A stretch of DNA of 64,000 nucleotides. Source: Larkinella rosea. GTDB taxonomy: Bacteria; Bacteroidota; Bacteroidia; Cytophagales; Spirosomataceae. Both the position numbers and the translations under genes were made by a program. The first letter of the stretch is position 1, and each line of letters opens with the position of its first letter. The notes beneath the pieces were generated by a model. The model had not been told where the DNA came from, did not search any database, and saw only the letters and a list, made by a program, of their open reading frames with translations. Positions 36,229 through 44,716 of this stretch are shown here, one piece after another. Location: the NCBI RefSeq assembly GCF_003858635.1, contig NZ_RQJO01000007.1:1799941-1863940 (forward strand), read 5' to 3'.

Positions 36229-37005
36229 ATGCGCTTAGAACAGAAAGTCATTATTGTTACCGGCAGTTGTACGGGCATCGGGAAAGCCATTGCGAAACGC
36301 TGCGTGGCCGAAGGGGCGCGGGTGGTTATCCACGGACTGGAACCGGAACTGGGTCAGGAAGTCGTGGACGAACTCGGTACAGCCAATGCCGTTCTGCACA
36401 TCGAAGACCTGGCGGTGGAAGGCGTTGCGCAGCGGCTGGTCGACCGGGCCGTTCAATCGTTCGGTCGGCTGGATGCGGTCGTGAACAACGCGGCTCTGGT
36501 CGCTTCGTCGAATATTCACACCACCGATCTGGCTTTTTTCCGGCACATTCTGGAAGTGAATACCCTTGCTCCTTTTGCGCTGATTCAGGCTGCTTTGCCA
36601 TTTTTAAAGGAAAACCGAGGGTGTGTGCTGAACATCGGTTCGGTCAATGGCTGGAGTGGGGAACCGGATTTGATGGCCTACAGCGTGTCGAAAGGAGCAT
36701 TGATGACCCTGACCCGCAACCTTGGCGATACGCTCCACCGCGAAGACGGCGTCCGGGTCAATCAGATCAATCCGGGCTGGGTGCTCACCGAAAACGAAGC
36801 CCGGCGCAAGCATGAACACGGTATGCCTGTCGATTGGTACAAAGACATTTCGCCGGTTTTTGCCCCTTCGGGTCGGATTATCTGGCCCGATGAACTGGCC
36901 GCAGCCGCCATCTACTGGCTGGCCGATGAGAGCGGCCCGATCAGCGGCCAGATCGTTGATTTGGAACAGTATCCGTTGATCGGACGAAATCCGCCAAAAA
37001 ATTAA
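36229..37005 (+). CDS. Short-chain dehydrogenase/reductase (classical SDR)
   Basis: The 258-residue protein shows the glycine motif TGSCTGIG, NNAA, the active serine region LNIGSVNGWSG and the catalytic Tyr-Lys in AYSVSKGAL. It oxidises or reduces a sugar or polyol with NAD(P). The ATG at 36229 gives MRLEQKVIIVTG, the canonical first strand. The start codon lies only 4 bases after palindromic repeat C2, so the ribosome site falls inside the repeat. Another repeat (B2) begins right after the stop. Confidence 0.9.
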   Translation: MRLEQKVIIVTGSCTGIGKAIAKRCVAEGARVVIHGLEPELGQEVVDELGTANAVLHIEDLAVEGVAQRLVDRAVQSFGRLDAVVNNAALVASSNIHTTDLAFFRHILEVNTLAPFALIQAALPFLKENRGCVLNIGSVNGWSGEPDLMAYSVSKGALMTLTRNLGDTLHREDGVRVNQINPGWVLTENEARRKHEHGMPVDWYKDISPVFAPSGRIIWPDELAAAAIYWLADESGPISGQIVDLEQYPLIGRNPPKN

Positions 37006-37007
37006 TG

Positions 37008-37099
37008 GTTTTCGGTTTACGGTTTTCAGGTTACGGTGGCTGACGCGTTCGTCGCTCCATGCGTCAGCCACCGTAACCTGAAAACCGTAAACCGAAAAC
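37008..37099. repeat. Palindromic repeat family B, copy 2: perfect 39-base inverted repeat
   Basis: Arms at 37008-37046 and 37061-37099 are perfectly complementary, with a 14-base loop. The arm holds GTTTTCGGTTTACGG, CAGGTTACGG and the core TGGCTGACGC also seen in copy 1. It sits between two co-directional genes, 2 bases after the SDR stop and 27 bases before the next start. Confidence 0.95.
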
Positions 37100-37126
37100 G
37101 CTAACCCATAAACCTCAAAACTTATT

Positions 37127-38023
37127 ATGCCTAAATTGGCTGCTTTCCCCAAAGCTTTTATGCAAGCCCTCTGCAAAGATGGCACAATGACGGTTTCTGA
37201 ATGGATCGAACTGGCCGTCCAGCTCGACATTGACGGACTCGAATGGTACGCCGGTTTTCTGGAAATGGCGGACGAAAGTAACTGGCCGCGTTTCCGTCAG
37301 CAGGTGGAGAGCCACGGCAAGGTGATTCCGATGATGTGCTGCTCACCGGATTTCACGCACCCCGATCCGGCTTTCCGCGCCAAGGAAATCGCCAAACAGA
37401 AACACTGGATCGACATGACTTACGCGCTGGGCGGTTCCTACTGCCGGGTTCTTTCCGGCCAGCGTCGCCCCGAACTCACGATCGATGAGGGTGTTAGACT
37501 GGCCGTTGAATGCATCGAAGCCTGTTTGCCCTACGCCCGTGAACGCGGTATTACGCTGATCATCGAAAACCACTACAAGGACGATTTCTGGGAATACCCG
37601 GAATTTGCGCAGAAAATGGACGTTTTCTGTCAGCTGGTCGATGCCATTCATGACCCGAACTTTGGCGTCAACTACGACCCGAGCAATACGTACCTGGCGG
37701 GGGAAGAACCGCTGGAATTGTTGGATCGGGTGGCCAAGCGCGTGGTGACGATGCACGCCAGCGACCGGTTTTTGCTGGAAGGAACCATCGAAGATCTGCG
37801 CAAGGAAGAGGGTGGCGCCACCGGTTACGCCAAACGACTGAGCCACGGCGAGATCGGCAAAGGGCTCAATGATTATGACGCGATTTTTACTACCTTGAAA
37901 GGCGTTGGTTTCGACAGTTGGATCAGCATCGAAGACGGCGTTGATGGTATGGAGCAATTAGCGCGCAGTGTAGCTTTTCTCCGCCGGAAAATGGCGCAGT
38001 ACTGGCCCGAGCAAACGGCCTGA
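37127..38023 (+). CDS. Sugar phosphate isomerase/epimerase (cytoplasmic TIM barrel)
   Basis: The 298-residue protein is of the xylose-isomerase-like TIM-barrel superfamily: IDGLEWYAGFLE, the metal-site Glu in LIIENHYKDD, NFGVNYDPSNTYLAGE, VTMHASDR and WISIEDGVDGME. Unlike the paralogue at 7545 it has no export signal and lacks the charged insertion. It probably interconverts keto and aldo sugars or epimers, or dehydrates an inosose. It follows the SDR across a perfect hairpin and is followed 33 bases later by the beta-helix protein. Confidence 0.87.
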   Translation: MPKLAAFPKAFMQALCKDGTMTVSEWIELAVQLDIDGLEWYAGFLEMADESNWPRFRQQVESHGKVIPMMCCSPDFTHPDPAFRAKEIAKQKHWIDMTYALGGSYCRVLSGQRRPELTIDEGVRLAVECIEACLPYARERGITLIIENHYKDDFWEYPEFAQKMDVFCQLVDAIHDPNFGVNYDPSNTYLAGEEPLELLDRVAKRVVTMHASDRFLLEGTIEDLRKEEGGATGYAKRLSHGEIGKGLNDYDAIFTTLKGVGFDSWISIEDGVDGMEQLARSVAFLRRKMAQYWPEQTA

Positions 38024-38056
38024 AAACCGGTACGGTTTTGTAAATAATAACCTTTT

Positions 38057-40396
38057 ATGCTCCGATGGTTGCTATTTTTTCTGGCCGGCACGTCCCTGAT
38101 CGCCCGGGCGCAAAGCCGGTTTTACGTCGCGCCGTCGGGAAAAGATAGCAACCCCGGAACGGTGGCACTGCCGTTGGCCACGCTTGCCAAAGCGCTGGAA
38201 AAAGTCAAAACCGCTTCCCGGAATTCCGTTGAGATTTGCCTGCGGAAAGGCACGTATTATCTGTCGGAAACCGTACGGATCAATCCGGAAGTCATTCAGG
38301 ATAAAACCCTGACCATTAGCAATTTCCAAAACGAAAAAGTTACACTAAGTGGTGGCCGAAACGTAAAACTCAACTGGCAAAAAACCGGTCTGAACGTCTG
38401 GACGACCCGCGTCGACGGGCTGTCTTTTGAGCAACTTTTCCTGAACGGGAAAAAGCAGATTCTGGCCCGTTATCCCAATTATGATGCCACAGCGCGCGTG
38501 TTCAACGGCACAGCCGCCGATGCCCTGAGCGAATCGCGAATCAGCGGTTGGAAGTCGCCCGAAGGTGGTTTTATTCATGCGTTGCACCAGGGTGAATGGG
38601 GCGATTTTCATTACCGGATTACCGGAAAATCGGACGGAAAACTTCAGATGGAAGGCGGCTGGCAGAATAACCGCCCTTCGCCCCTGCACGCCAAAGAACG
38701 GTTTGTCGAGAATATTTTTGAGGAACTGGACGCGCCCGGCGAGTGGTTTCTCGACCAAAAGACCCACCTCCTTTCCCTGATTCCACCGGCGGGCGTCAAT
38801 GTAGCCACCGCCACGGTGGAAGTTTCCCAGCTTAACAAATTGGTGGCTTTAACCGGAACATCAGGTAAACCGCTTCGGCAAGTTACGATTCGTGGCATCC
38901 GGTTTGTCCAGACCGAGCGCACGTTCATGGAACCCTATGAGCCGTTGCTGCGGAGCGACTGGATGCTATTTCGGGGCGCAGCGGTTTTTCTGGAAAATAC
39001 CGAAAACTGTCGGATCGAAGATTGCGAGTTCGCAGAGTTGGGCGGTAATGCGCTGATGATGAGCCGATACAACCGAAAATCGATCATTGAAGGCTGTCAT
39101 TTTCACGAGATTGGAGCCAGTGCCATCAGCTTTGTCGGCGATTCGTCGGCCGTTCGGTCACCGGCTTTTCGGTACGAACAGTTTGTGCCGTATGCCCAAC
39201 TGGATTTGAAACCGGGTCCGAAAAACGACCAATATCCTGTTGAGTGTGTGGCTGAGAATAATTTGATTCACCGCATCGGACGCATCGAAAAACAATCGGC
39301 GGGTGTGCAGATTGCGATGGCTTCCGGGATTGTTGTCCGGCACAATACGATTTATGAAGTACCCCGGGCGGGAATTAACATTGGCGACGGCACCTGGGGC
39401 GGTCACCTGCTGGAATTCAACGATGTGTTCGATACGGTTCTGGAAACCGGTGATCACGGTGCGTTCAACTCGTGGGGCCGCGACCGGTACTGGCACCCCA
39501 ACCGAAAAACGATGGATAGTCTGGTGGCAATCCACCCCGAACTGATTCTGCTCGATGCGCAAAAAACCACAATCATCCGCAACAACCGGTTTCGCTGCGA
39601 CCACGGCTGGGACATCGACCTCGACGATGGCAGCAGTAATTACCACATTTACAACAATGTGTTGCTAAACGGAGGATTGAAGTTTCGGGAAGGATTTAAC
39701 CGCATCGCCGAGAATAATATCCTGATCAACAACTCGTTCCATCCACACGTCTGGTTCAAAAACAGCGGAGATATTTTTCGGAAAAATATCGTCATGCGAC
39801 CTTATTTCCCAATTGGCATAACGGATTGGGGCAACGAAATCGATTACAATTTTTTTCCCGATCAGGCGGCACTGTTGAAAGCTCAAAAAGACGGCACCGA
39901 TCTCCACAGCGCATTCGGCGACCCGGTTTTTGTGCAGCCGGAAAAAGGAAATTATCAGGCCCGAGCCAACAGTCCCGCCCTGAAAACCGGTTTTCAAAAC
40001 ATCCCGATGAATCAGTTTGGCGTCCTGAAACCCGCTCTGCGCGCCATAGCCCGAGCGCCGAAACTTCCGGTTTTGCTGGATCATCGGTTTGAAAAATCGG
40101 TGCAGGCACTGACCTGGCTGGGCGCTTCCATCCGCAACGTGCAGGGTCTCGGTGACCGATCCGCCTACGGTTTACCCGACGAAAATGGCATTATTGTGGA
40201 GAACATTCCGAAAGGAAGTCTGCTCGAAAATTCGGGGCTGAAAACCGGTGACGTCATCCGAACCGCCGGTCAGGAGGATGCGCCCAACATCGGGCGACTG
40301 GTGGCCATTCAGACGCAGGTTAACTGGACGGGCCATCTGGACGTTACGGTCATCCGCAACCAGCAGATTGTCAAATTATCGCTGCCGTTGAAATAG
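38057..40396 (+). CDS. Secreted right-handed beta-helix protein with C-terminal PDZ domain
   Basis: The 779-residue protein has a signal peptide (LLFFLAGTSLIARAQ) and a start typical of polysaccharide-active helices (FYVAPSGKDSNPGT, LRKGTYYLSETV). Right-handed beta-helix coils with NNV/N-rich turns occupy about residues 270-640 (RIEDCEFAELGGNALMM, NTIYEVPRAGINIG). The last ~85 residues form a PDZ-like domain (VENIPKGSLLENSGLKTGDVI). Such proteins are lyases, hydrolases or binding proteins for acidic or complex glycans. The PDZ end suggests binding of a partner or of itself. The catalytic class is unknown. Its stop codon borders repeat D2. Confidence 0.82.
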   Translation: MLRWLLFFLAGTSLIARAQSRFYVAPSGKDSNPGTVALPLATLAKALEKVKTASRNSVEICLRKGTYYLSETVRINPEVIQDKTLTISNFQNEKVTLSGGRNVKLNWQKTGLNVWTTRVDGLSFEQLFLNGKKQILARYPNYDATARVFNGTAADALSESRISGWKSPEGGFIHALHQGEWGDFHYRITGKSDGKLQMEGGWQNNRPSPLHAKERFVENIFEELDAPGEWFLDQKTHLLSLIPPAGVNVATATVEVSQLNKLVALTGTSGKPLRQVTIRGIRFVQTERTFMEPYEPLLRSDWMLFRGAAVFLENTENCRIEDCEFAELGGNALMMSRYNRKSIIEGCHFHEIGASAISFVGDSSAVRSPAFRYEQFVPYAQLDLKPGPKNDQYPVECVAENNLIHRIGRIEKQSAGVQIAMASGIVVRHNTIYEVPRAGINIGDGTWGGHLLEFNDVFDTVLETGDHGAFNSWGRDRYWHPNRKTMDSLVAIHPELILLDAQKTTIIRNNRFRCDHGWDIDLDDGSSNYHIYNNVLLNGGLKFREGFNRIAENNILINNSFHPHVWFKNSGDIFRKNIVMRPYFPIGITDWGNEIDYNFFPDQAALLKAQKDGTDLHSAFGDPVFVQPEKGNYQARANSPALKTGFQNIPMNQFGVLKPALRAIARAPKLPVLLDHRFEKSVQALTWLGASIRNVQGLGDRSAYGLPDENGIIVENIPKGSLLENSGLKTGDVIRTAGQEDAPNIGRLVAIQTQVNWTGHLDVTVIRNQQIVKLSLPLK

Positions 40397-40443
40397 ATTG
40401 AAACGGATAATCGGTGAAAATCTGTTGAATCCGCTCAATCCGC
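40396..40443. repeat. Palindromic repeat family D, copy 2 (covers two convergent stop codons)
   Basis: Ends GATTGAAACGGAT and ATCCGCTCAATC with TGAAAATC in the middle. It begins on the last base of the beta-helix gene's TAG and covers the TGA of the opposing queG gene (40435-40437). It matches D1 in inverted orientation. Confidence 0.6.
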
Positions 40444-41379
40444 GTTCCCATCTATTTTCACAAACGAAATATTCCGTTTCAAGCCTTCCAGTTTGGTTCG
40501 CTTTACGGCGGAACGGCGGAAGATTTCCTGAAAAATCTCCTGCGTAATTTCTTCCCAATCGGTTTTTGTCATCTCACTCAGGCCCGGACTCGGGTCAAAA
40601 GCAGGAGTCGAGTGCGTGCGGGAAAACCGGTTCCAGGGGCACACATCCTGGCAAATGTCGCAGCCAAAAATCCAGTTTTCGAATTTTCCCTTTACCTCGT
40701 CGGGAATGGCCTCTTTCAGTTCGATGGTAAAATACGAAATGCACTTGCTGCCATCGACCACGTACGGGTCGCTGATGGCGTCGGTCGGACAGGCGTCGAT
40801 GCAGCGGGTGCAGGTGCCGCAATAATCGGCCATTGGACCGTCGGCCACCAGCTCCAGATCCAGAATCAGTTCACCGATAAAGACAAAACTGCCCAGGTCG
40901 CGGGTGATTAGATTGGTATGTTTGCCGACCCAGCCCAACCCGCTTTTTTTGGCCCAAACCTTGTCCATAACCGGTGCTGAATCGACGAAAAACCGCCCGT
41001 TGACTTCGCCGATTTCCTCATGAACAAACGCCAGAAGTTCCTTGAGTTTATCCTTGATCACAAAATGGTAATCCGTTCCGTAAGCATATTTTGAGATTTT
41101 ATATCCCCCGGTTTCCGATACGGTTTTTTCGGGATAATAATTCAGTAAAACCGTTACAACGGACTTGGCCCCTTCAACCAGCAACCGGGGGTCCAGCCGT
41201 TTATCGAAATGATTCGCCATGTAACTCATCTGGCCGTGCATCTGCCGGTTAAGCCAGCCTTCCAACCGGGGGGCTTCCGCTTCCAGAAATTCGGCTTTGG
41301 ATACACCGCAAAAATCGAAGCCCAATTCGGCGGCTTTTGATTTAATGAGCTGCGTTCGTTTTTGAATCAATTCGAGCAT
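40435..41379 (-). CDS. queG: Epoxyqueuosine reductase
   Basis: A 314-residue cobalamin- and 4Fe-4S-dependent enzyme that makes queuosine in tRNA anticodons from epoxyqueuosine. Both iron-sulfur motifs are clear: [12 protein letters not shown] and [11 protein letters not shown]. The N-terminal domain has the family features LLNYYPEK and [13 protein letters not shown], and the middle has [25 protein letters not shown] 41379 gives [13 protein letters not shown], the usual start; longer upstream readings have no support. It is cytoplasmic housekeeping and marks the right end of the catabolic island. Confidence 0.93.
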   Translation of the reverse strand: MLELIQKRTQLIKSKAAELGFDFCGVSKAEFLEAEAPRLEGWLNRQMHGQMSYMANHFDKRLDPRLLVEGAKSVVTVLLNYYPEKTVSETGGYKISKYAYGTDYHFVIKDKLKELLAFVHEEIGEVNGRFFVDSAPVMDKVWAKKSGLGWVGKHTNLITRDLGSFVFIGELILDLELVADGPMADYCGTCTRCIDACPTDAISDPYVVDGSKCISYFTIELKEAIPDEVKGKFENWIFGCDICQDVCPWNRFSRTHSTPAFDPSPGLSEMTKTDWEEITQEIFQEIFRRSAVKRTKLEGLKRNISFVKIDGNAD

Positions 41380-41510
41380 AAAACCGGGTGAACCATGCGC
41401 ATCTGACCCGCGTTTTGACCTAAACATGTCTGACACGTCGAGCACTTTCCTGTCAAATTTAACGGGACGAGTCCATGAATAAAAATGCCATCTTGTCAGT
41501 ATTCTGAAAA

Positions 41511-41527
41511 TTGGCAACTAATTTGCA
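41511..41527 (+). promoter_or_regulatory. Candidate sigma-54 (-24/-12) promoter of grpE
   Basis: The sequence TTGGCAACTAATTTGCA keeps TTGGCA at -24, TTGCA at -12 and the exact 10-base GG-to-GC spacing of sigma-54 sites. Transcription would start near 41538-41540, giving a ~33-base leader to the ATG at 41572. The three positions after TGGCA do not match the consensus. No enhancer site was identified. Confidence 0.45.
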
Positions 41528-41571
41528 ACTTTTAAATCACTATGTGGTGGCGACGAAATACAACCAAGCGT

Positions 41572-42144
41572 ATGGAAAATAAAGAAACGTTGAATAACGA
41601 AGAACCGGAATTAACCCAACAACCTGACAATACCGTTATCGATCCAGCAGTTGAATCTGACAATACGACGGATGAACCGGGCGAAAGCGCCATTTCTGAA
41701 TTCGATAAAGTGACGGGAGAACTGGGCGATCTGAAAGATAAATACCTGCGGCTCTATGCCGATTTTGAAAACTTCCGTCGGCGGACAGCCAAGGAAAAAG
41801 TTGACCTCATTTCCAATGCCAACGAAGGGCTGCTGGTGGCGCTGCTGCCCGTCCTCGACGATTTTGAACGGGCATTGAAAGCGGCCGAAACCGCGTCGGA
41901 TGTCGACGCCCTGAAAGCGGGGGTTCAATTGATTTTTAATAAATTTTACAAAGTGCTGGAATCCAAAGGGGTTAAACCGATGGAATCCGTAGGTCAGGTT
42001 TTTAATCCTGATCTGCACGAGGCAATTACTCAATTTCCCGCTCCCAGTGACGATCTGAAAGGAAAAATCATTGACGAAACCGAAAAAGGGTACCACCTGA
42101 ATGATAAAGTAATTCGGTTTGCAAAAGTGATTTTAGGCTCCTGA
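41572..42144 (+). CDS. grpE: GrpE nucleotide exchange factor
   Basis: A 190-residue DnaK co-chaperone. It has a charged, disordered N-terminus (about 1-45), the long dimerising helix (LKDKYLRLYADFENFRRR) and a beta domain ending IIDETEKGYHLNDKVIRFAKVILG. The family motif FNPDLHEAI is present. The ATG at 41572 is preferred to the one at 41542: it starts MENKE, and the proposed promoter leaves little room for the earlier start. It is followed 83 bases later by dnaJ; dnaK is not nearby. Confidence 0.95.
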   Translation: MENKETLNNEEPELTQQPDNTVIDPAVESDNTTDEPGESAISEFDKVTGELGDLKDKYLRLYADFENFRRRTAKEKVDLISNANEGLLVALLPVLDDFERALKAAETASDVDALKAGVQLIFNKFYKVLESKGVKPMESVGQVFNPDLHEAITQFPAPSDDLKGKIIDETEKGYHLNDKVIRFAKVILGS

Positions 42145-42164
42145 ACGATATACTATGCAATGAG

Positions 42165-42214
42165 GAATAGACTGAACGGTATAGATTTTCTACCCGCTTC
42201 AGTCTATTCGTTTT
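42165..42214 (+). terminator. Hairpin between grpE and dnaJ
   Basis: A perfect 12-base inverted repeat, GAATAGACTGAA and TTCAGTCTATTC, with a 21-base loop and GTTTT after it. It could be a partial terminator or an mRNA processing site setting the grpE to dnaJ ratio. Confidence 0.6.
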
Positions 42215-42227
42215 AAAGAACTTGTAC

Positions 42228-43370
42228 ATGGCTACGAAACGAGATTATTACGAAATACTGGGTGTCGACAAAAACGCTTCGCCGGAGGAGGTTAAAAAAG
42301 CGTATCGGAAGATGGCGATCAAGCACCACCCTGACAAAAATCCGAATGACCCCACCGCCGAAGAGAAATTCAAGGAAGCCGCCGAAGCCTACGATGTACT
42401 GAGCGATCCACAGAAAAAAGCGCGGTACGATCAGTTTGGTCATGCGGGCATGAACGGCGCGGGCGGAGGTGCTCAGTCGATGGATGACATTTTCTCGCAG
42501 TTTGGCGATATTTTCGGCGACGACAGCCCGTTTGGTAGTTTCTTCGGTCGCGGGGGGCAGCAGCAGGGACGACGCGTCCGGCGCGGTTCCGATCTACGGA
42601 TTAAGCTGAAGCTGAACCTGCAGGAAATTGCCAATGGAGTTGAGAAAAAAATCAAGGTAAAACGCCACGTTTCCTGTACAACCTGCGGTGGTAACGGTTC
42701 CAAAAACGGTACGGCGGTCACGACCTGTAACACCTGTAATGGTTCGGGGCAGGTTCGGAAAGTAGTCAATACGATGTTGGGCCAGATGGTTTCGACCAGC
42801 ACCTGCCCCACCTGTAACGGCGAAGGAAAAATGGTTACCGATCGGTGCGACACCTGTTTCGGCGAAGGTCGTTTGTTGCAGGAAGACGTGATTCCGATCA
42901 AGATTCCGGCGGGTGTCTCCGAAGGAATCCAGTTGTCCGTAACCGGAAAAGGCAACGTTCCTCCTCGTGGTGGTGTGGCCGGTGATCTGCTGATTGTGGT
43001 GGAAGAAGAGGAGGATGAGAACCTGAAACGCGATGGCAACAACGTGGTTTTCGATTTACACGTCAACTTTGTCGATGCCGCTTTGGGGACGTCCGTTGAA
43101 GTGCCGACCATTGACGGCCGGGCACGCATTACGCTCGAACCCGGAACGCAGGGCGGCAAAATTCTTCGTCTGAAAGGCAAGGGAATCAAGGAGTTGAATG
43201 GGTATGGCCGGGGTGATCAACTCATCCATATCAACATCTGGACGCCCAAAAACCTCAGCTCGGACGAACGCAGCACGCTGGAACGACTGCGCAATTCCCC
43301 GAACTTCCAGCCCAAACCGGGTAAAAACGAGAAGGGCTTTTTCGACAAAATGAAAGATTTTTTTCATTAG
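42228..43370 (+). CDS. dnaJ: DnaJ (Hsp40) co-chaperone
   Basis: The 380-residue protein is a full-length type I DnaJ. It has a J domain with HPD at residues 34-36, a Gly/Phe-rich linker (about 70-120), four CxxCxGxG zinc-finger repeats ([32 protein letters not shown]), then two substrate-binding beta domains ([25 protein letters not shown]). It stimulates DnaK ATPase and holds unfolded clients. ATG 42228 gives [13 protein letters not shown]; a TTG two codons upstream is not needed. It forms a unit with grpE. Confidence 0.97.
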   Translation: MATKRDYYEILGVDKNASPEEVKKAYRKMAIKHHPDKNPNDPTAEEKFKEAAEAYDVLSDPQKKARYDQFGHAGMNGAGGGAQSMDDIFSQFGDIFGDDSPFGSFFGRGGQQQGRRVRRGSDLRIKLKLNLQEIANGVEKKIKVKRHVSCTTCGGNGSKNGTAVTTCNTCNGSGQVRKVVNTMLGQMVSTSTCPTCNGEGKMVTDRCDTCFGEGRLLQEDVIPIKIPAGVSEGIQLSVTGKGNVPPRGGVAGDLLIVVEEEEDENLKRDGNNVVFDLHVNFVDAALGTSVEVPTIDGRARITLEPGTQGGKILRLKGKGIKELNGYGRGDQLIHINIWTPKNLSSDERSTLERLRNSPNFQPKPGKNEKGFFDKMKDFFH

Positions 43371-43390
43371 AGTGTATGTCGATTAAATGT

Positions 43391-43525
43391 TTAGTGAGCA
43401 TTTGAGCTGCTCAGGTGAAAATGGGGCAATCCACAACAGCTTTCCAACACCGAATTCGGGCTTTGACAATCCGGCAAATTTTGACCCGCCCAATGGCGTG
43501 CTCAACCACAACCCGAAAACGAGAT
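43391..43525 (-). pseudogene. C-terminal relic of an IS5-type (DDE_Tnp_4) transposase
   Basis: The minus strand encodes SRFRVVVEHAIGRVKICRI then VKARIRCWKA, the typical end of a DDE_Tnp_4 transposase (VVEHAIGGVKRCRIVKDRIR). After an internal deletion the end of the protein (CCGLPHFHLSSS) continues in another frame and stops near 43393. Nothing of the element's front half remains: it is replaced by the VOC gene. Confidence 0.75.
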
Positions 43526-43764
43526 TTCGCCACGGCCTGGTCTACATCTTCCACCGGAAAATTGAGGAAGGTAAAAGTGGCCGGGGTATGATCCGGTTTC
43601 GGGTAAAGTAGTAGTTTGCTGCCACCGCCCAAGTGCAGTGTTAACAACGGTATTCCTTTGTGTTCCTCGGTAACTTCCAGTTTCAGCGTCTGCTGATAAA
43701 CCATCTTGGCCTCTGGAAAATCATCGACAGAAAACCTGCTGAATGGGTTGGTGGTCGTAAACAT
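43411..43764 (-). pseudogene. Truncated VOC (glyoxalase-fold) gene fused in frame to a transposase tail
   Basis: The 117-codon reading frame starts as a VOC protein: RFSVDDFPEAKMVYQQTLKL, LLTLHLGGGSKLLLYPKP and FTFLNFPVEDVDQAVAK are the first beta-alpha-beta-beta-beta module. At about codon 80 it changes abruptly into SRFRVVVEHAIGRVK, the tail of a transposase. The C-terminal half of the VOC domain, with its second metal-ligand set, is missing. An insertion followed by deletion most likely created the chimera. The product is unlikely to be active. A 14-base palindrome lies 10 bases before the start codon. Confidence 0.75.
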
Positions 43765-43774
43765 TGTAACGGCT

Positions 43775-43788
43775 GATTGACGTCAATC
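43775..43788. promoter_or_regulatory. 14-base perfect palindrome upstream of the truncated VOC gene
   Basis: GATTGACGTCAATC reads the same on both strands and contains the 10-base core also found at 34041-34050. The position just upstream of a start codon suggests an operator. Confidence 0.4.
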
Positions 43789-43841
43789 GTGACTTGCCTG
43801 ATTTCTACTGGCATCGATAGCGATCAACCCGTTTAATTTCA

Positions 43842-43909
43842 AGCAAAACCGATCTTTAAACAAAACCGGTTTAGGTGATGACCGATTTTGTTTAAAGATC
43901 GGTTTTGCT
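43842..43909. repeat. 29-base inverted repeat (hairpin)
   Basis: Arms at 43842-43870 (AGCAAAACCGATCTTTAAAC, then AAAACCGGT) and 43881-43909 are complementary with one mismatch around a 10-base loop. It is not flanked by a gene end and is probably the edge or scar of a mobile element, or a small palindromic element. Confidence 0.85.
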
Positions 43910-43969
43910 CATTTCCTGTCTTAGCCCCTATCAGTTGGACAATTCTTCTAAAATAGTTGTGCTGCAAAC

Positions 43970-44560
43970 TATGGTTTCCTGATAGGTATCATCCCACCTT
44001 TGTTGCGGTGTTACAAAACCAATCGACCGATGAGACTACTTCCTGATTGGGTATCCAAGTGCCATCTAGCCGCGCGGTCATCTGACTGGGTTTTGCCCCT
44101 GGCAACCCTGTTCGGGGGTATAATAGGATACACTGCGAGGCAAATCCAGCCACTGGCATAGCTGTGTACGGCTGGTAGTCTGTTGATACTGAGTCATGAG
44201 TGCTAATTTTTCCGGGGTCCGATGGGTGTTTTTTAGCAATTCACTTTTGACCTCCAGTTCGAGGGCCTGTTTAGCGACGATCCGTTTTAAACGCCCGTTT
44301 TCTTCTTCTAGCGTCCGCAGTTTGGGATCAATTCGTGGATACGAATCCCTCAGGCCTTCTTTGCCCTTACTCAAATATTTCTGCCGCCACTTCCTAAGCA
44401 GTGAGGGGAATAAATTGTACTTCCGGCAAATTTCGGAATGGCCATTTCGCAGGGATTCCTGAACGATGGAGTAACGGTCCTCAGGAGTGAAATTACGTCT
44501 TACTTTGCTCGTGATTTTCTGAATATAATGGACTAATCGCACCGGCAACCCGGCTGTTTT
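43970..44560 (-). mobile_element. IS3-family relic: orfA plus the start of orfB
   Basis: The frame 44548-44078 encodes an OrfA-type protein. A helix-turn-helix is present (NFTPEDRYSIVQESLRNG; SEICRKYNLFPSLLRKWRQK), followed by a leucine-zipper-like coiled coil (LEEENGRLKRIVAKQALELE). It then runs on into the start of OrfB (SRTQLCQWLDLPRSVSYY). A one-base deletion near 44085 breaks it; the next frame goes on as TWIPNQEVVSSVDW and ends near 43985. The DDE catalytic part is absent. This is a dead remnant. Confidence 0.8.
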
Positions 44561-44595
44561 TACAATTTTGTCCAGCGATTCAGGGGGCTAAGACA

Positions 44596-44716
44596 CGCAT
44601 TCAATAACGGATAGCACAAAAAGGGGATCAGAAGTGATTATTGATACTCATTTTCTGAACCAATATCCTGACCCAATATGAGCCCCTTATTTTGGGGTGT
44701 ACTGATAAGGTTGTAA
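44596..44716. repeat. 120-base repeat, inverted copy at 51786-51903
   Basis: About 90 percent identical, in inverted orientation, to 51786-51903. The shared centre reads TTCTGAACCAATATCCTGAC then CCAATATGAGCC. A third degenerate trace (GAACCGATATCCTGAT) lies near 50910. These look like ends of the same unidentified insertion element. Confidence 0.85.
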
